From Anaerovibrio lipolyticus LB2005 (GTDB taxonomy: Bacteria > Bacillota > Negativicutes > Selenomonadales > Selenomonadaceae), in the NCBI RefSeq assembly GCF_000621545.1, contig NZ_JHYA01000007.1, positions 62,001 to 126,000 of the forward strand: a DNA stretch of 64,000 bases. Reading direction: 5' to 3'. A program made the translations under genes and the position numbers. Every line of letters begins with the position of its first letter. The first letter of the stretch is position 1. This document shows positions 34,493-44,345 of the stretch, piece after piece. The notes under the pieces are model-generated. The model ran no database searches. It saw only the letters and a program-made list of their open reading frames with translations, and was not told the DNA's origin.

Positions 34493-36343
34493 ATGTCTAA
34501 GATTATTGGTATTGACTTAGGAACAACTAACTCTGTTGTATCTGTTATGGAAGGCGGCGAGCCTACAGTTATCACTAACCCTGAGGGCAGCCGTATTACC
34601 CCATCTGTTGTTGGCTTCACCAAGACTGGTGAGCGTCTGGTAGGTCAGCTGGCAAAGCGTCAGGCTGTATCCAACCCTGACCGTACCATCGCTTCCATCA
34701 AGCGTCACATGGGTGAGAAGAACTACACCGTTACTGTAGATGACAAGAGCTATACTCCACCAGAGATTTCTGCTATGATTCTTCAGAAGCTGAAGGCTGA
34801 CGCAGAGGCTTATCTTGGTGAGACCGTTTCCCAGGCAGTAATCACTGTTCCAGCATACTTCAACGACAGCCAGCGTCAGGCTACCAAGGATGCCGGTCAG
34901 ATTGCAGGCTTGGAGGTTCTCCGTATTATCAATGAGCCTACTGCTGCTGCACTGGCCTATGGTATTGATAAGGAAGATGCTCACACCGTTTTGGTATTCG
35001 ACCTTGGTGGTGGTACCTTCGATGTATCTATCCTCGATATTGATGGCGGTATGTTTGAGGTTCGTGCTACCAATGGTGATACCCATCTGGGCGGCGATGA
35101 CTTCGATCAGGCTGTTATGAACTGGATCGTTGAGGAATTCAAGAAGGAAAACGGCATTGATTTGTCCGCAGATAAGATGAGCGCACAGCGTGTTATTGAG
35201 GCTGCTGAGAAGGCTAAGATTGAGTTGTCCAGCATGATGTCCACCAACATCAACCTGCCATTCATCACTGCTGATGCTTCCGGTCCTAAGCATCTTGACC
35301 TCACCCTTACCCGTGCTAAGTTTGATGAGCTCACTGCTGATCTGGTTGAGCGCACCATGGTTCCTACCCGTAAGGCTATGGAAGATGCTGGCCTCACTGG
35401 CAACGATATTGACAAGATTCTGTTGGTTGGTGGTTCTTCCCGTATTCCAGCAGTTCAGGAAGCTATCAGAAAGTATCTTGGCAAGGAGCCACATCGTGGT
35501 ATTAACCCTGATGAGTGCGTATCTGTTGGTGCTGCTATCCAGGGCGGCGTTCTCTCCGGCGATTATGACGAGAAGGGCGTAGTTCTTTTGGATGTAACTC
35601 CACTTTCCCTTGGTATTGAGACCTTGGGCGGCGTTTGCACCAAGATTATTGAGCGTAACACCACCATTCCTACCTCCAAGAGCCAGGTATTCTCCACCGC
35701 AGCTGATAACCAGCCAGCAGTAGAGATTCACGTACTCCAGGGTGAGCGTGAGATGGCAGCAGGCAACAAGACTCTGGGCCGTTTCAATCTTACTGATATC
35801 CCACCAGCTCCTCGTGGAATCCCTCAGATTGAGGTTAAATTCGATATTGACTCCAATGGTATCGTACATGTATCCGCTAAGGATCTTGGTACCGGCAAGT
35901 CCCAGAATATTACCATTCAGTCTGACAGTGGCATGAGCAAGGAAGACATTGACCGCATGGTTAAGGAAGCTGAGGCTCACGCAGCAGAGGACAAGAAGCA
36001 GAAGGAAAACATTGAAATCCGCAACAATGCTGACTCCATGGTTTACCAGGCTGAGAAGGTTATTAAGGAGATGGGCGACAAGGCTGATGCGGCTCAGATC
36101 GAAAAGGTTAAGGCTGGCGTAGAGAAGGTTAAGGAAGCACTGAAGGGTACTGATAACGAAGCTATCAAGAAGGCTACTGAAGAGCTCCAGCAGCCACTTT
36201 ACGAAATCAGCGCTGCAGCATATCAGGCTGCACAGCAGGCTCAGCAAGCACAGGGCGGTCAGTCCGGTGCAGGTGCCCAGCAGGCGCCAAAGGATGATAA
36301 TGTAGTAGATGCAGACTTCACTGAGGTTAAGGAAGATAAGTAA
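34493..36343 (+). CDS. dnaK: Chaperone DnaK (Hsp70)
   Basis: A 616-residue Hsp70. The ATPase domain starts with [19 protein letters not shown] and contains [19 protein letters not shown] and [15 protein letters not shown]. The linker [12 protein letters not shown] leads to the peptide-binding domain, and a glutamine- and glycine-rich tail ends near [14 protein letters not shown]. The start at ATG 34493 follows AAGGAGG. Codon choice is strongly biased, as for an abundant protein. A reading frame of nearly a thousand codons on the other strand, running across dnaK and dnaJ, is a by-product of this bias. Confidence 0.98.
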   Translation: MSKIIGIDLGTTNSVVSVMEGGEPTVITNPEGSRITPSVVGFTKTGERLVGQLAKRQAVSNPDRTIASIKRHMGEKNYTVTVDDKSYTPPEISAMILQKLKADAEAYLGETVSQAVITVPAYFNDSQRQATKDAGQIAGLEVLRIINEPTAAALAYGIDKEDAHTVLVFDLGGGTFDVSILDIDGGMFEVRATNGDTHLGGDDFDQAVMNWIVEEFKKENGIDLSADKMSAQRVIEAAEKAKIELSSMMSTNINLPFITADASGPKHLDLTLTRAKFDELTADLVERTMVPTRKAMEDAGLTGNDIDKILLVGGSSRIPAVQEAIRKYLGKEPHRGINPDECVSVGAAIQGGVLSGDYDEKGVVLLDVTPLSLGIETLGGVCTKIIERNTTIPTSKSQVFSTAADNQPAVEIHVLQGEREMAAGNKTLGRFNLTDIPPAPRGIPQIEVKFDIDSNGIVHVSAKDLGTGKSQNITIQSDSGMSKEDIDRMVKEAEAHAAEDKKQKENIEIRNNADSMVYQAEKVIKEMGDKADAAQIEKVKAGVEKVKEALKGTDNEAIKKATEELQQPLYEISAAAYQAAQQAQQAQGGQSGAGAQQAPKDDNVVDADFTEVKEDK

Positions 36344-36405
36344 TCCCGATTTTATTGAAGGCATAGATGCAGCTATTGCATAATGCATAAAAGTATTGTA
36401 GTATA

Positions 36406-36437
36406 TATGGGCTGCTGCCTTATGGTGGCAGCCCATA
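36406..36437 (+). other. Intercistronic hairpin between dnaK and dnaJ
   Basis: TATGGGCTGC and GCAGCCCATA form the base of a strong stem with GCC/GGT pairing inside. There is no T tract, and the dnaJ Shine-Dalgarno follows. It probably protects the dnaK message or reduces read-through. Confidence 0.6.
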
Positions 36438-36460
36438 CTTGATAGGATAAGGTGGATTAT

Positions 36461-37624
36461 ATGAGCGAAAAGCGAGATTATTATGAGGTCCTGGGACTCC
36501 AGAAGGGTGCTTCCGAGGCTGAAATAAAAAAAGCATATCGCAAGATGGCTATAAAATATCATCCTGACCGTAACCGTGATAACAAGGAAGAAGCAGAAGC
36601 CAAGATGAAGGAAATCAACGAGGCTTATGACGTTCTCAAGGATCCTCAGAAGAAGGCACAGTATGACCAGTTTGGCCATGCAGCCTTTGACGGTCCCGGC
36701 GGTGGAGCTGGTGGTTTCGGTGGCGGCTTCGGCGGCTTTGGCGGCGGAGATTTTGGAGATATATTTGAAACCTTCTTTGGCGGTGGTGGCGGCTTCGGTG
36801 GCTTTGGCGGCCGTTCCCGTCGTCCTGGTCCTGAGCAGGGGGCAGACCTTCGCTATGACTTGGAGATTACCTTTGAGGAAGCTGCATTTGGCAAGGAAGT
36901 GGAGCTTAACATTCCTCGTACTGAGAACTGTGAGAAGTGTCATGGTACTGGTGCTGCAGAGGGAACATCCCCTGAGGAATGTCCGCAGTGTCATGGAACT
37001 GGCCAGGTTCAGACTGTACGCAATACCCCATTGGGCCGTATGATGAGTACCTCCACCTGTGGTCGTTGCAGTGGTACTGGAAAGATTGTAAAAACTCCAT
37101 GTAAGGAGTGCGGTGGCAAGGGGCAGAAGAAGGTTCAGCGGAAGATCAAGGTTAATATCCCGGCTGGTATCGACGAGGGGCAGCGCATCAGAGTTGCTGG
37201 CGGTGGCCAGGCTGGTAAGCGCGGCGGTGCCAACGGTGATCTCTATGTATATATCTACATTAAGCGTCATGAGCTGTTTAGCCGCGAGGGCGCTGATGTA
37301 ATGTGCGAGGTACCTATTTCCTTTGTTCAGGCTGCTTTGGGTGACACCATAGAGGTGCCTACTATCCACGGGAAGGTTGAGATGAAGGTGGCAGCTGGTA
37401 CTCAGTCCGGCACCATTATGCGTCTCCGTGGCAAGGGAATTCCTATTTTGAGGCGTTCTGGTTCCTTTGGAGACCAGCACGTTCGTATCAAGGTTCTGAC
37501 TCCACAGAAGCTGTCTGATAAGCAGAAGGAACTCCTGAAGGAGTTTGGCGAAATCAGCGGGAAAAAAGTAAATCCTGAACAGGACAGCTTTTTTAATAAG
37601 ATGAAGAAGTTGTTTAAGAATTAA
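36461..37624 (+). CDS. dnaJ: Chaperone DnaJ (Hsp40)
   Basis: A 387-residue type I J-protein. The J domain carries HPD in [10 protein letters not shown] near residue 33. A Gly/Phe-rich region (about 75-115) follows, then four zinc-binding CxxCxGxG repeats ([32 protein letters not shown]), then the C-terminal substrate-binding domains. It stimulates the DnaK ATPase and delivers clients. ATG 36461 is preferred, with AAGGTGGA before it, over GTG 36452. Length is normal. Confidence 0.98.
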   Translation: MSEKRDYYEVLGLQKGASEAEIKKAYRKMAIKYHPDRNRDNKEEAEAKMKEINEAYDVLKDPQKKAQYDQFGHAAFDGPGGGAGGFGGGFGGFGGGDFGDIFETFFGGGGGFGGFGGRSRRPGPEQGADLRYDLEITFEEAAFGKEVELNIPRTENCEKCHGTGAAEGTSPEECPQCHGTGQVQTVRNTPLGRMMSTSTCGRCSGTGKIVKTPCKECGGKGQKKVQRKIKVNIPAGIDEGQRIRVAGGGQAGKRGGANGDLYVYIYIKRHELFSREGADVMCEVPISFVQAALGDTIEVPTIHGKVEMKVAAGTQSGTIMRLRGKGIPILRRSGSFGDQHVRIKVLTPQKLSDKQKELLKEFGEISGKKVNPEQDSFFNKMKKLFKN

Positions 37625-37634
37625 TTGATGTATT

Positions 37635-37663
37635 TACCCTGGGCGCATTATGCGTCTAGGGTA
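37635..37663 (+). other. Hairpin between dnaJ and prmA
   Basis: TACCCT (37635-37640) pairs with AGGGTA (37658-37663), with an inner stem GCGCA/TGCGT. No T run follows, so read-through into prmA is likely. Confidence 0.5.
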
Positions 37664-37701
37664 TTCGTCATGTATAGGAGAATTTTTAAGGAGCGAGAAA
37701 T

Positions 37702-38637
37702 ATGAAGTGGTGTGAAATAAGCATTCAGACAACCCATGAGGCTACGGAGCTTATTGCAGAGATTTTCAATGACTTGGGTGCCACCGGGGTGGTTATTGAG
37801 GATCCAGAGCTGGTAAACGACTATATTACCTCCGGCAAATGGGATTATACAGATATTCCTATTGCCACTGAAACTGAGGTGGTTACAGAAAAGGCATATT
37901 TGGCAGTGGATGGAGAACTGGAGGGCAAGCTCCAGACCTTCAAACAGGAGGTCAAGGCCCTTGAAGGCCGTGGCGTAAGCATTGCACCTGGTATTATTAC
38001 CACCAGCGAGCTGGCAGATGAGGACTGGTCAGATACATGGAAGCAGTATTTTCATACAGAAAAGCCGGGAGATCGCATTGTTATCAAGCCTAGCTGGGAG
38101 CAATATGAGCCAAAGGATGATGAAATCGTTGTGGAGCTGGACCCAGGAGCTGCCTTTGGAACGGGCACTCATGCCACCACATCCATGTGCATTTGCGAAC
38201 TGGAAAAGCTGGTGCAGCCAGGCATGAAGGTTTTTGATGTGGGCACAGGCTCCGGTATTTTGTCAATTATTGCTGCCAAGCTGGGAGCAAAGGATATTCA
38301 GGCAGTGGATTACGATGATTCCGTATTGAAAATCGTCCAGGAAAATCTGGAGGAAAATCACGTGGAAAATGTGATTTCAGTTGCCCAGAGCGATTTGATG
38401 CAGAATGTTCACGGCAAGGCCAATCTGGTAATTGCTAATATTGTGGCTGACATTATAATTCGTCTTTTTGATCAGCTGGACGACCATCTTGAGGAGGATG
38501 GCACTCTCCTTACCAGCGGTATTATTGAGGATCGTATTGACGATGTGATAAATGCTGCTACGGCCCATGGCTACGGTGTGGTTAAGCGCATGGAAAACAA
38601 GGGCTGGGCGTGCATAACGTTTAAGAAGCAGGCTTAA
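37702..38637 (+). CDS. prmA: Ribosomal protein uL11 methyltransferase
   Basis: A 311-residue SAM-dependent enzyme that trimethylates ribosomal protein L11. The N-terminal substrate-recognition domain (about 1-95) is followed by a Rossmann domain with DPGAAFGTGTHATT, VFDVGTGSGILSI and the NIVADI motif that replaces the usual NPPF. Position after dnaJ and before rsmE is typical for Firmicutes. The stop is 2 bases before the rsmE ATG. Confidence 0.97.
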   Translation: MKWCEISIQTTHEATELIAEIFNDLGATGVVIEDPELVNDYITSGKWDYTDIPIATETEVVTEKAYLAVDGELEGKLQTFKQEVKALEGRGVSIAPGIITTSELADEDWSDTWKQYFHTEKPGDRIVIKPSWEQYEPKDDEIVVELDPGAAFGTGTHATTSMCICELEKLVQPGMKVFDVGTGSGILSIIAAKLGAKDIQAVDYDDSVLKIVQENLEENHVENVISVAQSDLMQNVHGKANLVIANIVADIIIRLFDQLDDHLEEDGTLLTSGIIEDRIDDVINAATAHGYGVVKRMENKGWACITFKKQA

Positions 38638-38639
38638 TA

Positions 38640-39389
38640 ATGAGAAGAATCTTTATATCTGATTTATTAAAAGAAAATATAACCATAACCGGCCCTGATG
38701 CCCATCACCTTTCTCGGGTGATGCGTTCCAAAGAGGGAGACCATATTGTGGTGGCTGATGATGAAGGCAGGGTTGGGGAATATGTCATGACTGGCTTTAC
38801 AGAGGATAAGGTGGAGTTGAAGCTGGTGGCATATATTGATGAAAATACCGAATCCAATGTGGAGATTACTTTGGCTCAGTGTCTGCCCAAGGGAGATAAG
38901 CTGGAGCTTATTACCCAGAAGGCTACGGAGCTGGGCATTAACTCCATTGTGCCCCTGACCAGCGATAACTGTGTCGTGCGCTATGATGCCAAGAAAGCCA
39001 AGACTAAGCGTGATAAATGGCAGAAGATTGCCAATGAGGCTGGAAAGCAGTGTGGCAGAAGCCGTCTCCCTGAAGTGGAGGAAATTCAACCTTTGAAGCA
39101 ATGGCTGAAGGAAATGGCGGCTCATCAGGATGATGTGGCCCTTTGTATGTGCTACGAAAATGAGGAGCAGACCGGAATAAAGGAGTTTTTGGCAAAGTGC
39201 AGCCAGAAACGGTTTGCTGTGGTTATTGGCCCGGAGGGGGGCTTTTCCCTTGATGAGGCGGAGTATGCCAAAAAGCTGGGGATACCTTCCGTAAGTCTGG
39301 GCAGCAGAATTTTGAGGGCAGAAACGGCGGCTATTTCCGCCATGTCCATTATCCAGTATGAAAAAGGTGATTTAGGAGGTAGAAATTAA
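38640..39389 (+). CDS. rsmE: 16S rRNA (uracil-1498-N3)-methyltransferase
   Basis: A 249-residue SPOUT-class enzyme. The N-terminal PUA-like domain includes DAHHLSRVMRSKEGD, and the C-terminal knot has VIGPEGGFSLDEAEYA and SLGSRILRAETAAISAMS, which bind SAM. It methylates U1498 at the decoding site of the small subunit. It starts 2 bases after prmA and its stop overlaps the mtaB start (TAATG), so the three genes are co-translated. Confidence 0.96.
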   Translation: MRRIFISDLLKENITITGPDAHHLSRVMRSKEGDHIVVADDEGRVGEYVMTGFTEDKVELKLVAYIDENTESNVEITLAQCLPKGDKLELITQKATELGINSIVPLTSDNCVVRYDAKKAKTKRDKWQKIANEAGKQCGRSRLPEVEEIQPLKQWLKEMAAHQDDVALCMCYENEEQTGIKEFLAKCSQKRFAVVIGPEGGFSLDEAEYAKKLGIPSVSLGSRILRAETAAISAMSIIQYEKGDLGGRN

Positions 39390-40690
39390 TGTCGACAGTG
39401 GCGTTTATAACGCTGGGCTGCAAGGTAAACCAGTTTGAAACGGAATCCATGGAAGGACTTTTTAAGCAGTCCGGCTATGATATTGTTCCCAATACCAATG
39501 TGGCTGATGTTTATGTTATTAATACCTGCTCTGTTACCAGCTTTGGTGACAAGAAGTCCCGTCAGCTTATTCGCCGGGTACAGCGCCTTAATCCTAAAGC
39601 AATTATTGCCGTCACTGGCTGTTATTCCCAGGCGGCTCCAGATGAAGTAAAGGCCATTGAGGGGGTGCGTGTTGTTCTTGGTACCAGTGACCGTGCCAAT
39701 ATTGTAAACTATGTTGAGCAGGCCATGGCAGAGGATGGTATTATTGACAGGGTCGATGATATTATGAAGGCACGGGATTTTGAGGACATTCCTCTTTATG
39801 AAATGCCTGCAAGAACCAGAGCCTTCCTTAAAATTCAGGAGGGATGCACCAATTTTTGCAGCTATTGTATTATCCCTTATACCAGAGGGCCCCTTCGTTC
39901 CCGCAAGCTGGAAAGCATTCGCAGTGAAGCCAAAAAGCTGCTGGACCACGGCTTTAAGGAAATCGTGCTGACTGGTATTCACCTTGGTGCCTATGGCAAG
40001 GATTTCAAGGATGGCACATCCCTTTATGATGCGGCTAAGGCGGTATTGGAATTGCCTGGCCTTCGTCGGCTTCGACTAAGCTCCTTGGAATCCATTGAAC
40101 TGTCTAAGGAGCTACTGGATCTGATTAAGAATCATCCTAAGTTCAGTCATCATCTTCATTTGCCGTTACAGGCGGGCTCAGATGAGGTGCTGAAAAAGAT
40201 GAATCGCCACTATAATCGGGATGAGTTCACCAGTCTAATAAAAAATGTGAAGGAAAGTGTTCCAGGTGTGGCTATATCCACCGATGTTATTGTGGGGTTC
40301 CCAGGAGAGACAGAGGAAATGTTTGCTGAAAGCCTTGAGTATATAAAGACCCTTGGCTTTGCCAGAATGCATGTATTCCCATATTCTCCAAGAACGGGTA
40401 CTCCGGCTGCCAAGATGCCGGATCAGGTGCCTGAGCCGGTGAAAAAGGATAGGGTACACAGACTTCAAGCCCTGGCCCAGCAGATGGCCGAGGATTTCCA
40501 TAGCCAGTATTTGGGCACAGTTCAGGAGGTCCTCTTTGAAACCAATAATGATGGTATTACGGATGGACTTACTGATACTTATATTCGGGTTTATACCGAT
40601 GATGAAGTTGAGACCGGGGAACTATATAAAGTGCGCCTCGAAAAATTGTATAAAGACGGCTTATATGGTAAAATACAGAGGTGTGAGTAA
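39389..40690 (+). CDS. mtaB: tRNA t6A37 methylthiotransferase MtaB
   Basis: A 433-residue radical SAM methylthiotransferase that adds a methylthio group to t6A37. The N-terminal domain binds an auxiliary iron-sulfur cluster through C11 of LGCKVNQFE, the Cys of NTCSVTSFGDKK and the Cys of VTGCYSQ. The radical SAM motif is CTNFCSYCIIPYTRG near residue 150, and a TRAM-like RNA-binding domain ends the protein. The KKSRQ and DKK details match MtaB rather than MiaB. It overlaps rsmE by one base. Confidence 0.96.
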   Translation: MSTVAFITLGCKVNQFETESMEGLFKQSGYDIVPNTNVADVYVINTCSVTSFGDKKSRQLIRRVQRLNPKAIIAVTGCYSQAAPDEVKAIEGVRVVLGTSDRANIVNYVEQAMAEDGIIDRVDDIMKARDFEDIPLYEMPARTRAFLKIQEGCTNFCSYCIIPYTRGPLRSRKLESIRSEAKKLLDHGFKEIVLTGIHLGAYGKDFKDGTSLYDAAKAVLELPGLRRLRLSSLESIELSKELLDLIKNHPKFSHHLHLPLQAGSDEVLKKMNRHYNRDEFTSLIKNVKESVPGVAISTDVIVGFPGETEEMFAESLEYIKTLGFARMHVFPYSPRTGTPAAKMPDQVPEPVKKDRVHRLQALAQQMAEDFHSQYLGTVQEVLFETNNDGITDGLTDTYIRVYTDDEVETGELYKVRLEKLYKDGLYGKIQRCE

Positions 40691-40724
40691 CATTTAAGCA
40701 TAATGTAAAGGGAGGTGTACCAAA

Positions 40725-41072
40725 ATGGCAGATTGTATTTTTTGTAAAATTGCAAATAAGGAAATTCCTTCCACTGTTGTATATGAGGATGACCAAGTCA
40801 TTGCTTTTAAGGATTTGGAGCCTCAGGCACCAGTACATGTGCTTGTTATCCCTAAAAAGCATGTTGCTAGTATTGCAGCCTTAAAGTCTGAGGACAAGGA
40901 TCTGGCAGGCCATATTCTCTGTGAGGTTATTCCTAAGATTGCAAAGGAACAGGGCGTTGCCGATAGTGGCTTCCGCGTAGTTGCCAATACTGGCGCAGAA
41001 GGCGGCCAGACCGTCAACCACTTGCATTTCCACCTGTTAGGTGGTCGTTCAATGCAGTGGCCTCCAGGTTAA
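40725..41072 (+). CDS. HIT-family nucleotide hydrolase (HinT-like)
   Basis: A 115-residue HIT protein. The histidine triad HLHFHLLGG puts H99, H101 and H103 at the active site, and Cys4/Cys7 in DCIFCKIA begin the family fold. HinT-like enzymes hydrolyse purine nucleoside phosphoramidates. The gene follows mtaB and precedes rpsU, a conserved Firmicutes order. ATG 40725 follows GGGAGGTG. Confidence 0.95.
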   Translation: MADCIFCKIANKEIPSTVVYEDDQVIAFKDLEPQAPVHVLVIPKKHVASIAALKSEDKDLAGHILCEVIPKIAKEQGVADSGFRVVANTGAEGGQTVNHLHFHLLGGRSMQWPPG

Positions 41073-41113
41073 CATACACCATTGGGGCATGGGGGATTAA
41101 TTCCCATGAAATA

Positions 41114-41142
41114 TTGACATGGCTAAAATCTTTGTGTATAAT
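41114..41142 (+). promoter_or_regulatory. Consensus promoter for rpsU
   Basis: A perfect sigma-70-type promoter: TTGACA (41114-41119), 17-base spacer, TATAAT (41137-41142), 57 bases before the rpsU ATG. Confidence 0.92.
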
Positions 41143-41198
41143 AATCGGGTGTAGTTATGAAATACACTCCCAAGTCAATTGGAGGGGGGGAAAAATAG

Positions 41199-41381
41199 AT
41201 GGCAAACGAAATTAAAGTTGGTAAGAACGAGAGCATTGACAGCGCACTCCGCCGCTTTAAGCGCATGAGCCAGAAAGCTGGTACCATCGCTGAGGTTAGA
41301 AAGCGTGAGCATTATGAGAAGCCAAGTGTTCGCCGTAAGAAGAAGTCTGAGGCAGCTCGTAAGCGCAAGTTTAGAGCTTAA
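41199..41381 (+). CDS. rpsU: 30S ribosomal protein bS21
   Basis: A 60-residue, very basic ribosomal protein. [19 protein letters not shown] and the C-terminal [15 protein letters not shown] are typical. It acts in translation initiation on the small subunit. A GGAGGGGGG Shine-Dalgarno, a consensus promoter and a strong terminator make it an independent, strongly expressed unit. Confidence 0.97.
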   Translation: MANEIKVGKNESIDSALRRFKRMSQKAGTIAEVRKREHYEKPSVRRKKKSEAARKRKFRA

Positions 41382-41404
41382 TTATTAAAGCTTAATATGA
41401 AATT

Positions 41405-41452
41405 AAAGGCTATAGTCGTCCCGTTTCCATGGGATGGTTATAGCCTTTTCTA
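41405..41452 (+). terminator. Intrinsic terminator after rpsU
   Basis: AAAGGCTATA (41405-41414) pairs with TATAGCCTTT (41439-41448), with TCCC/GGGA pairing inside, then a T run. Confidence 0.92.
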
Positions 41453-41540
41453 ATGATTAAAATTTAATTATAAATGTTTAAAAAATAAATTATAAAAGCT
41501 CATTACTCATTAAACTTGCGTTAAATAAGGGCTTGACGTA

Positions 41541-41569
41541 TTGCGGTTACTTTTTTTGCGTGTTATTCT
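41541..41569 (+). promoter_or_regulatory. Predicted promoter for the exported 236-residue protein
   Basis: TTGCGG (41541-41546), 17-base spacer, TATTCT (41564-41569). Moderate match. Confidence 0.4.
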
Positions 41570-41610
41570 TTGGGTAAGAATAATGGAAAAATGGAAAAAG
41601 GGTGATGGAT

Positions 41611-42321
41611 ATGAAAAAGAAATTGGCAGTTGCTATTGCCCTGGCGGTAGGCCTGAATATGGGCCTGGGGCAGATAGTGCAAAATGATTTTACCGCTAAA
41701 ATGGGTTTAAACAGCCGGGCGGAGGCCTTTAATATTTTCAGCCTCTTTGCTCCGTCCAAGAAGGAAATTCAGAATTCCTACAAAAAGATGATTTCTTATT
41801 ACATGGCAGGCTTTGAACTGAGCAGCCGGGCGGCTGCAGTTTCCCACGAGCTGCTCAATGATTATGGAGTAGAGGCGGAGCTGGTAAATGTAAACGGCAT
41901 AAACGCTTCCACCGCTGGATATGATTCCTCGGTGGATATGGTAATGCAGAAGGGCAATTCCGGCAAGACAGTGAAGATGCCTGAAATAGATGCCAACAGG
42001 TTCTTTAATATGATACCTGCTGAGGATGCCCGTCTGGCAGAGGCCAAGAAGCTGGTTATGCTAAAGGATGAATGCTTTGCCCGTGGAAGGGACGAAGGAA
42101 CTTTCCTTGCAGCACAGGCCTTACTTTGTGGTGGTGACCAGACCAGAAATATAGCTATGCTTATAGGCAGTGCTATGCTCCTGAACGAGTGGAAGGACAG
42201 TGTGGACAGCTCCACAGGAGTAAATTATCAGAACTTTGAGAATTCCCTTCGGGCCATGAATAAAGTGGAAGTGGATCAGAGGAAAATAAAAGAAGCCGCT
42301 GATCGCCTGCGGAAGGGATAA
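41611..42321 (+). CDS. Exported protein of unknown function
   Basis: A 236-residue protein that I do not recognise. It has a clear Sec signal (MKKKLAVAIALAVGLNMGLG, cleavage probably after SRAEA near residue 40, which would make the signal region long). The mature part is mainly helical and contains two Cys, in DECFARG and LLCGGD, that could form a disulfide. ATG 41611 is chosen because it directly precedes the lysine-rich signal start and AAAGGGTGA lies well before it; GTG 41602 and ATG 41605 are in frame. It is the first of a run of exported proteins, with sfsA only 16 bases downstream. Confidence 0.75.
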   Translation: MKKKLAVAIALAVGLNMGLGQIVQNDFTAKMGLNSRAEAFNIFSLFAPSKKEIQNSYKKMISYYMAGFELSSRAAAVSHELLNDYGVEAELVNVNGINASTAGYDSSVDMVMQKGNSGKTVKMPEIDANRFFNMIPAEDARLAEAKKLVMLKDECFARGRDEGTFLAAQALLCGGDQTRNIAMLIGSAMLLNEWKDSVDSSTGVNYQNFENSLRAMNKVEVDQRKIKEAADRLRKG

Positions 42322-42337
42322 ATACTGGGAGAAATAT

Positions 42338-43012
42338 ATGCAGTATGGAAAAGTAATATGGGCTAAGTTTATTGAACGGCCTAATCGTTTTGTAGCCAAG
42401 GTTGAAATAAATGGTACGTTGGAAACGGTGCATGTAAAAAATACGGGCAGGTGCAAGGAACTTCTCCTGCCCGGAGTGGATGTGGTGCTTTCAGAGGCAG
42501 ACAACCCTAATCGCAAAACCCGTTATGATTTAATAGCTGTGGAGAAAGCAGGATTGGGCCTTATAAACATAGATAGTCAGGCTCCTAATAAGGTTATGGC
42601 AGAATGGCTGGCCGCTCAGGGCTTTGACTATATAAAGCCGGAGTACACCTATGGTGCTTCCAGAATAGACTTTTACATGGAGTGCCAAGGGCAAAAGTAT
42701 TTACTTGAGGTAAAGGGATGTACTCTTGAAAGAGATGGCATAGGATTTTTCCCCGATGCCCCTACAGAGCGTGGGGTGAAGCACATACATGAGCTTATTA
42801 AGGCAAAAAAGGAAGGGTATTGGGCTGGAATTGCCTTTGTGGTGCAAATGCCTAAGGTCAGTGAGGTTCGTCCAAATATTGAAACCCATCCCGCCTTTGG
42901 GGAAGCCATGGAGCAGGCAAGGGCTGCAGAAGTACAGATTTTAACACTGGGCTGCACGATAAAGCCTGATTCTTTGACAGTGGATAAAAAACGAATAAGT
43001 GGAAGTTTTTAA
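42338..43012 (+). CDS. sfsA: SfsA family nuclease-like protein
   Basis: A 224-residue protein with the SfsA pattern: FIERPNRFVAKVEING at the start (OB-fold part), VHVKNTGRCKELLLPG, and the C-terminal PD-(D/E)XK-like part with RIDFYME and LLEVKGCTLE. SfsA was named from stimulation of maltose genes in E. coli; it resembles a nuclease, but its role is not established. ATG 42338 follows GGGAGAAAT. It is complete. Confidence 0.95.
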   Translation: MQYGKVIWAKFIERPNRFVAKVEINGTLETVHVKNTGRCKELLLPGVDVVLSEADNPNRKTRYDLIAVEKAGLGLINIDSQAPNKVMAEWLAAQGFDYIKPEYTYGASRIDFYMECQGQKYLLEVKGCTLERDGIGFFPDAPTERGVKHIHELIKAKKEGYWAGIAFVVQMPKVSEVRPNIETHPAFGEAMEQARAAEVQILTLGCTIKPDSLTVDKKRISGSF

Positions 43013-43105
43013 TTTTTTTCTAATTAGCCTCTAATTGCCCTGTAGGGCAAAGGGGCTATATTTATTGTAAGGAAGTTGATGATGCTAACTAATGGGGGAT
43101 GAAAT

Positions 43106-44290
43106 ATGAGGCGGGCACTGGGTATATTTTTCATATTGGTAGTTATGGTGGTACTTCCAATGAGGATTGTATTTGCTGAAAAACCGGTTGTTTATATTCA
43201 GCCAGCCCTGACATACGAAAATTCCATCAATAAGATAAATATTGATGAGGATACCCGCCGGCAGGTGGAGCGGATAATTGGAGAAAGGCTAAAGCAAATC
43301 GCTGATGCAGGGGATTTGCCCTATGAGGTCAGAGTGGCTACGGCGGATTCCTATCATAGCACCAATGAGCATATTACAGACAGTGATAAGATATTTCTTT
43401 ACCCCACTATAATGGTCAGCACTTCTATAGATACAGTTAATAATAATTCACTGGAAACGGCATACACTTCAACTGTAATTGCAGGGATTTCGCTAATGTT
43501 CTGTATGCCAGAGGAAAATTTGGATATAACTAGGGTAACTGAAGACGGAAATCCGGTGAGCTTGAGGCTTTTGGGGCTAGTGCCTATGGTGGAGGCTGAA
43601 ACTATAGGCCTTTCCAGATATGATCCCAGCAATGACAGATGGCAGAATATTCACAATGCTCCCATAAGCGAATGGGAAAAGACGGGAAAGTTTATTTCCC
43701 TGGTGCGACAGATGATGAAGGATCATATCAGCTTTTCCAATATAATTGGTAATCTTAGAGATGACAAGGCAAAGCTGGGTATGGATACATATCAGGTGAC
43801 AGATGTTGATATGTCCTCGGAGATGGCCAAGGAGCTATTTACAGGAAAAGAAGCTGAGGATTTAAAATTTCTGGTGGGCTACTGTTTCACATCGGCTTAT
43901 CAGAAAAAGACCAAACGGGTAATGTATCCACCGGCAGTTGGCGGACAGGAGCTGGTTAACAGTATGATAAACGGAGCCTACAAGCTAAGCCTTGACAGTG
44001 CCAATGGTAAGGTGGATGTGCATATGAGTAATCCTGGACATTCTATACGGTTGGATATATCCGGGCTGGCCAGTGAAGTAGTGGATTCAGGGAATAACGT
44101 ATACACGACTTTGCATAAGGTGTGGCTGACAAAGAGTCCAGTGGATGGCAAGGAAAAGCGGGAGCTGAGTAGATTGCATGAGAGAACAGTTAAGCTGCCA
44201 CCGGGCACCAGCACCGATTCCGATGATAATCAGATTTATGCCGCGTTGCTTTTGGGACTGGCTCAGGAGCTGGGCGGGCAGGATAAATAG
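43106..44290 (+). CDS. Exported protein of unknown function in the LPP20/FlgT_N-like cluster
   Basis: A 394-residue protein with an N-terminal Sec signal (MRRALGIFFILVVMVVLPMR, cleavage near VFAEK). I do not recognise a family. The mature part starts with KPVVYIQPALTYEN and a likely amphipathic stretch (RQVERIIGERLKQIAD), which recalls proteins that compute with CsgG-like or surface-assembly domains, but the match is too weak to name. Start ATG 43106 with GGGGG 8 bases before it. The gene is followed closely (55 bases) by the next exported protein and shares its direction with three more, so it is probably one operon to 47.28 kb. Confidence 0.7.
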   Translation: MRRALGIFFILVVMVVLPMRIVFAEKPVVYIQPALTYENSINKINIDEDTRRQVERIIGERLKQIADAGDLPYEVRVATADSYHSTNEHITDSDKIFLYPTIMVSTSIDTVNNNSLETAYTSTVIAGISLMFCMPEENLDITRVTEDGNPVSLRLLGLVPMVEAETIGLSRYDPSNDRWQNIHNAPISEWEKTGKFISLVRQMMKDHISFSNIIGNLRDDKAKLGMDTYQVTDVDMSSEMAKELFTGKEAEDLKFLVGYCFTSAYQKKTKRVMYPPAVGGQELVNSMINGAYKLSLDSANGKVDVHMSNPGHSIRLDISGLASEVVDSGNNVYTTLHKVWLTKSPVDGKEKRELSRLHERTVKLPPGTSTDSDDNQIYAALLLGLAQELGGQDK

Positions 44291-44345
44291 TATGTATTGA
44301 AATAACGAGGGAAATGATAGTGGGCAGGAAAAGGATGATGGGAAT

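Noticed and set aside
34517-37480. A 987-codon open frame on the minus strand across dnaK and dnaJ
   Set aside because: It is antisense to two perfect chaperone genes; codon bias in dnaK and dnaJ avoids stop codons in that register. It has low-complexity composition and no recognisable domain.
41088-41108. CATGGG/CCCATG hairpin after the HIT gene considered as a terminator
   Set aside because: The stem is short and followed by AAATATT rather than a T run.
43036-43051. TTGCCCT/AGGGCAA hairpin after sfsA considered as a terminator
   Set aside because: The stem is only 7 bp with a 2-base loop and has no T tract.
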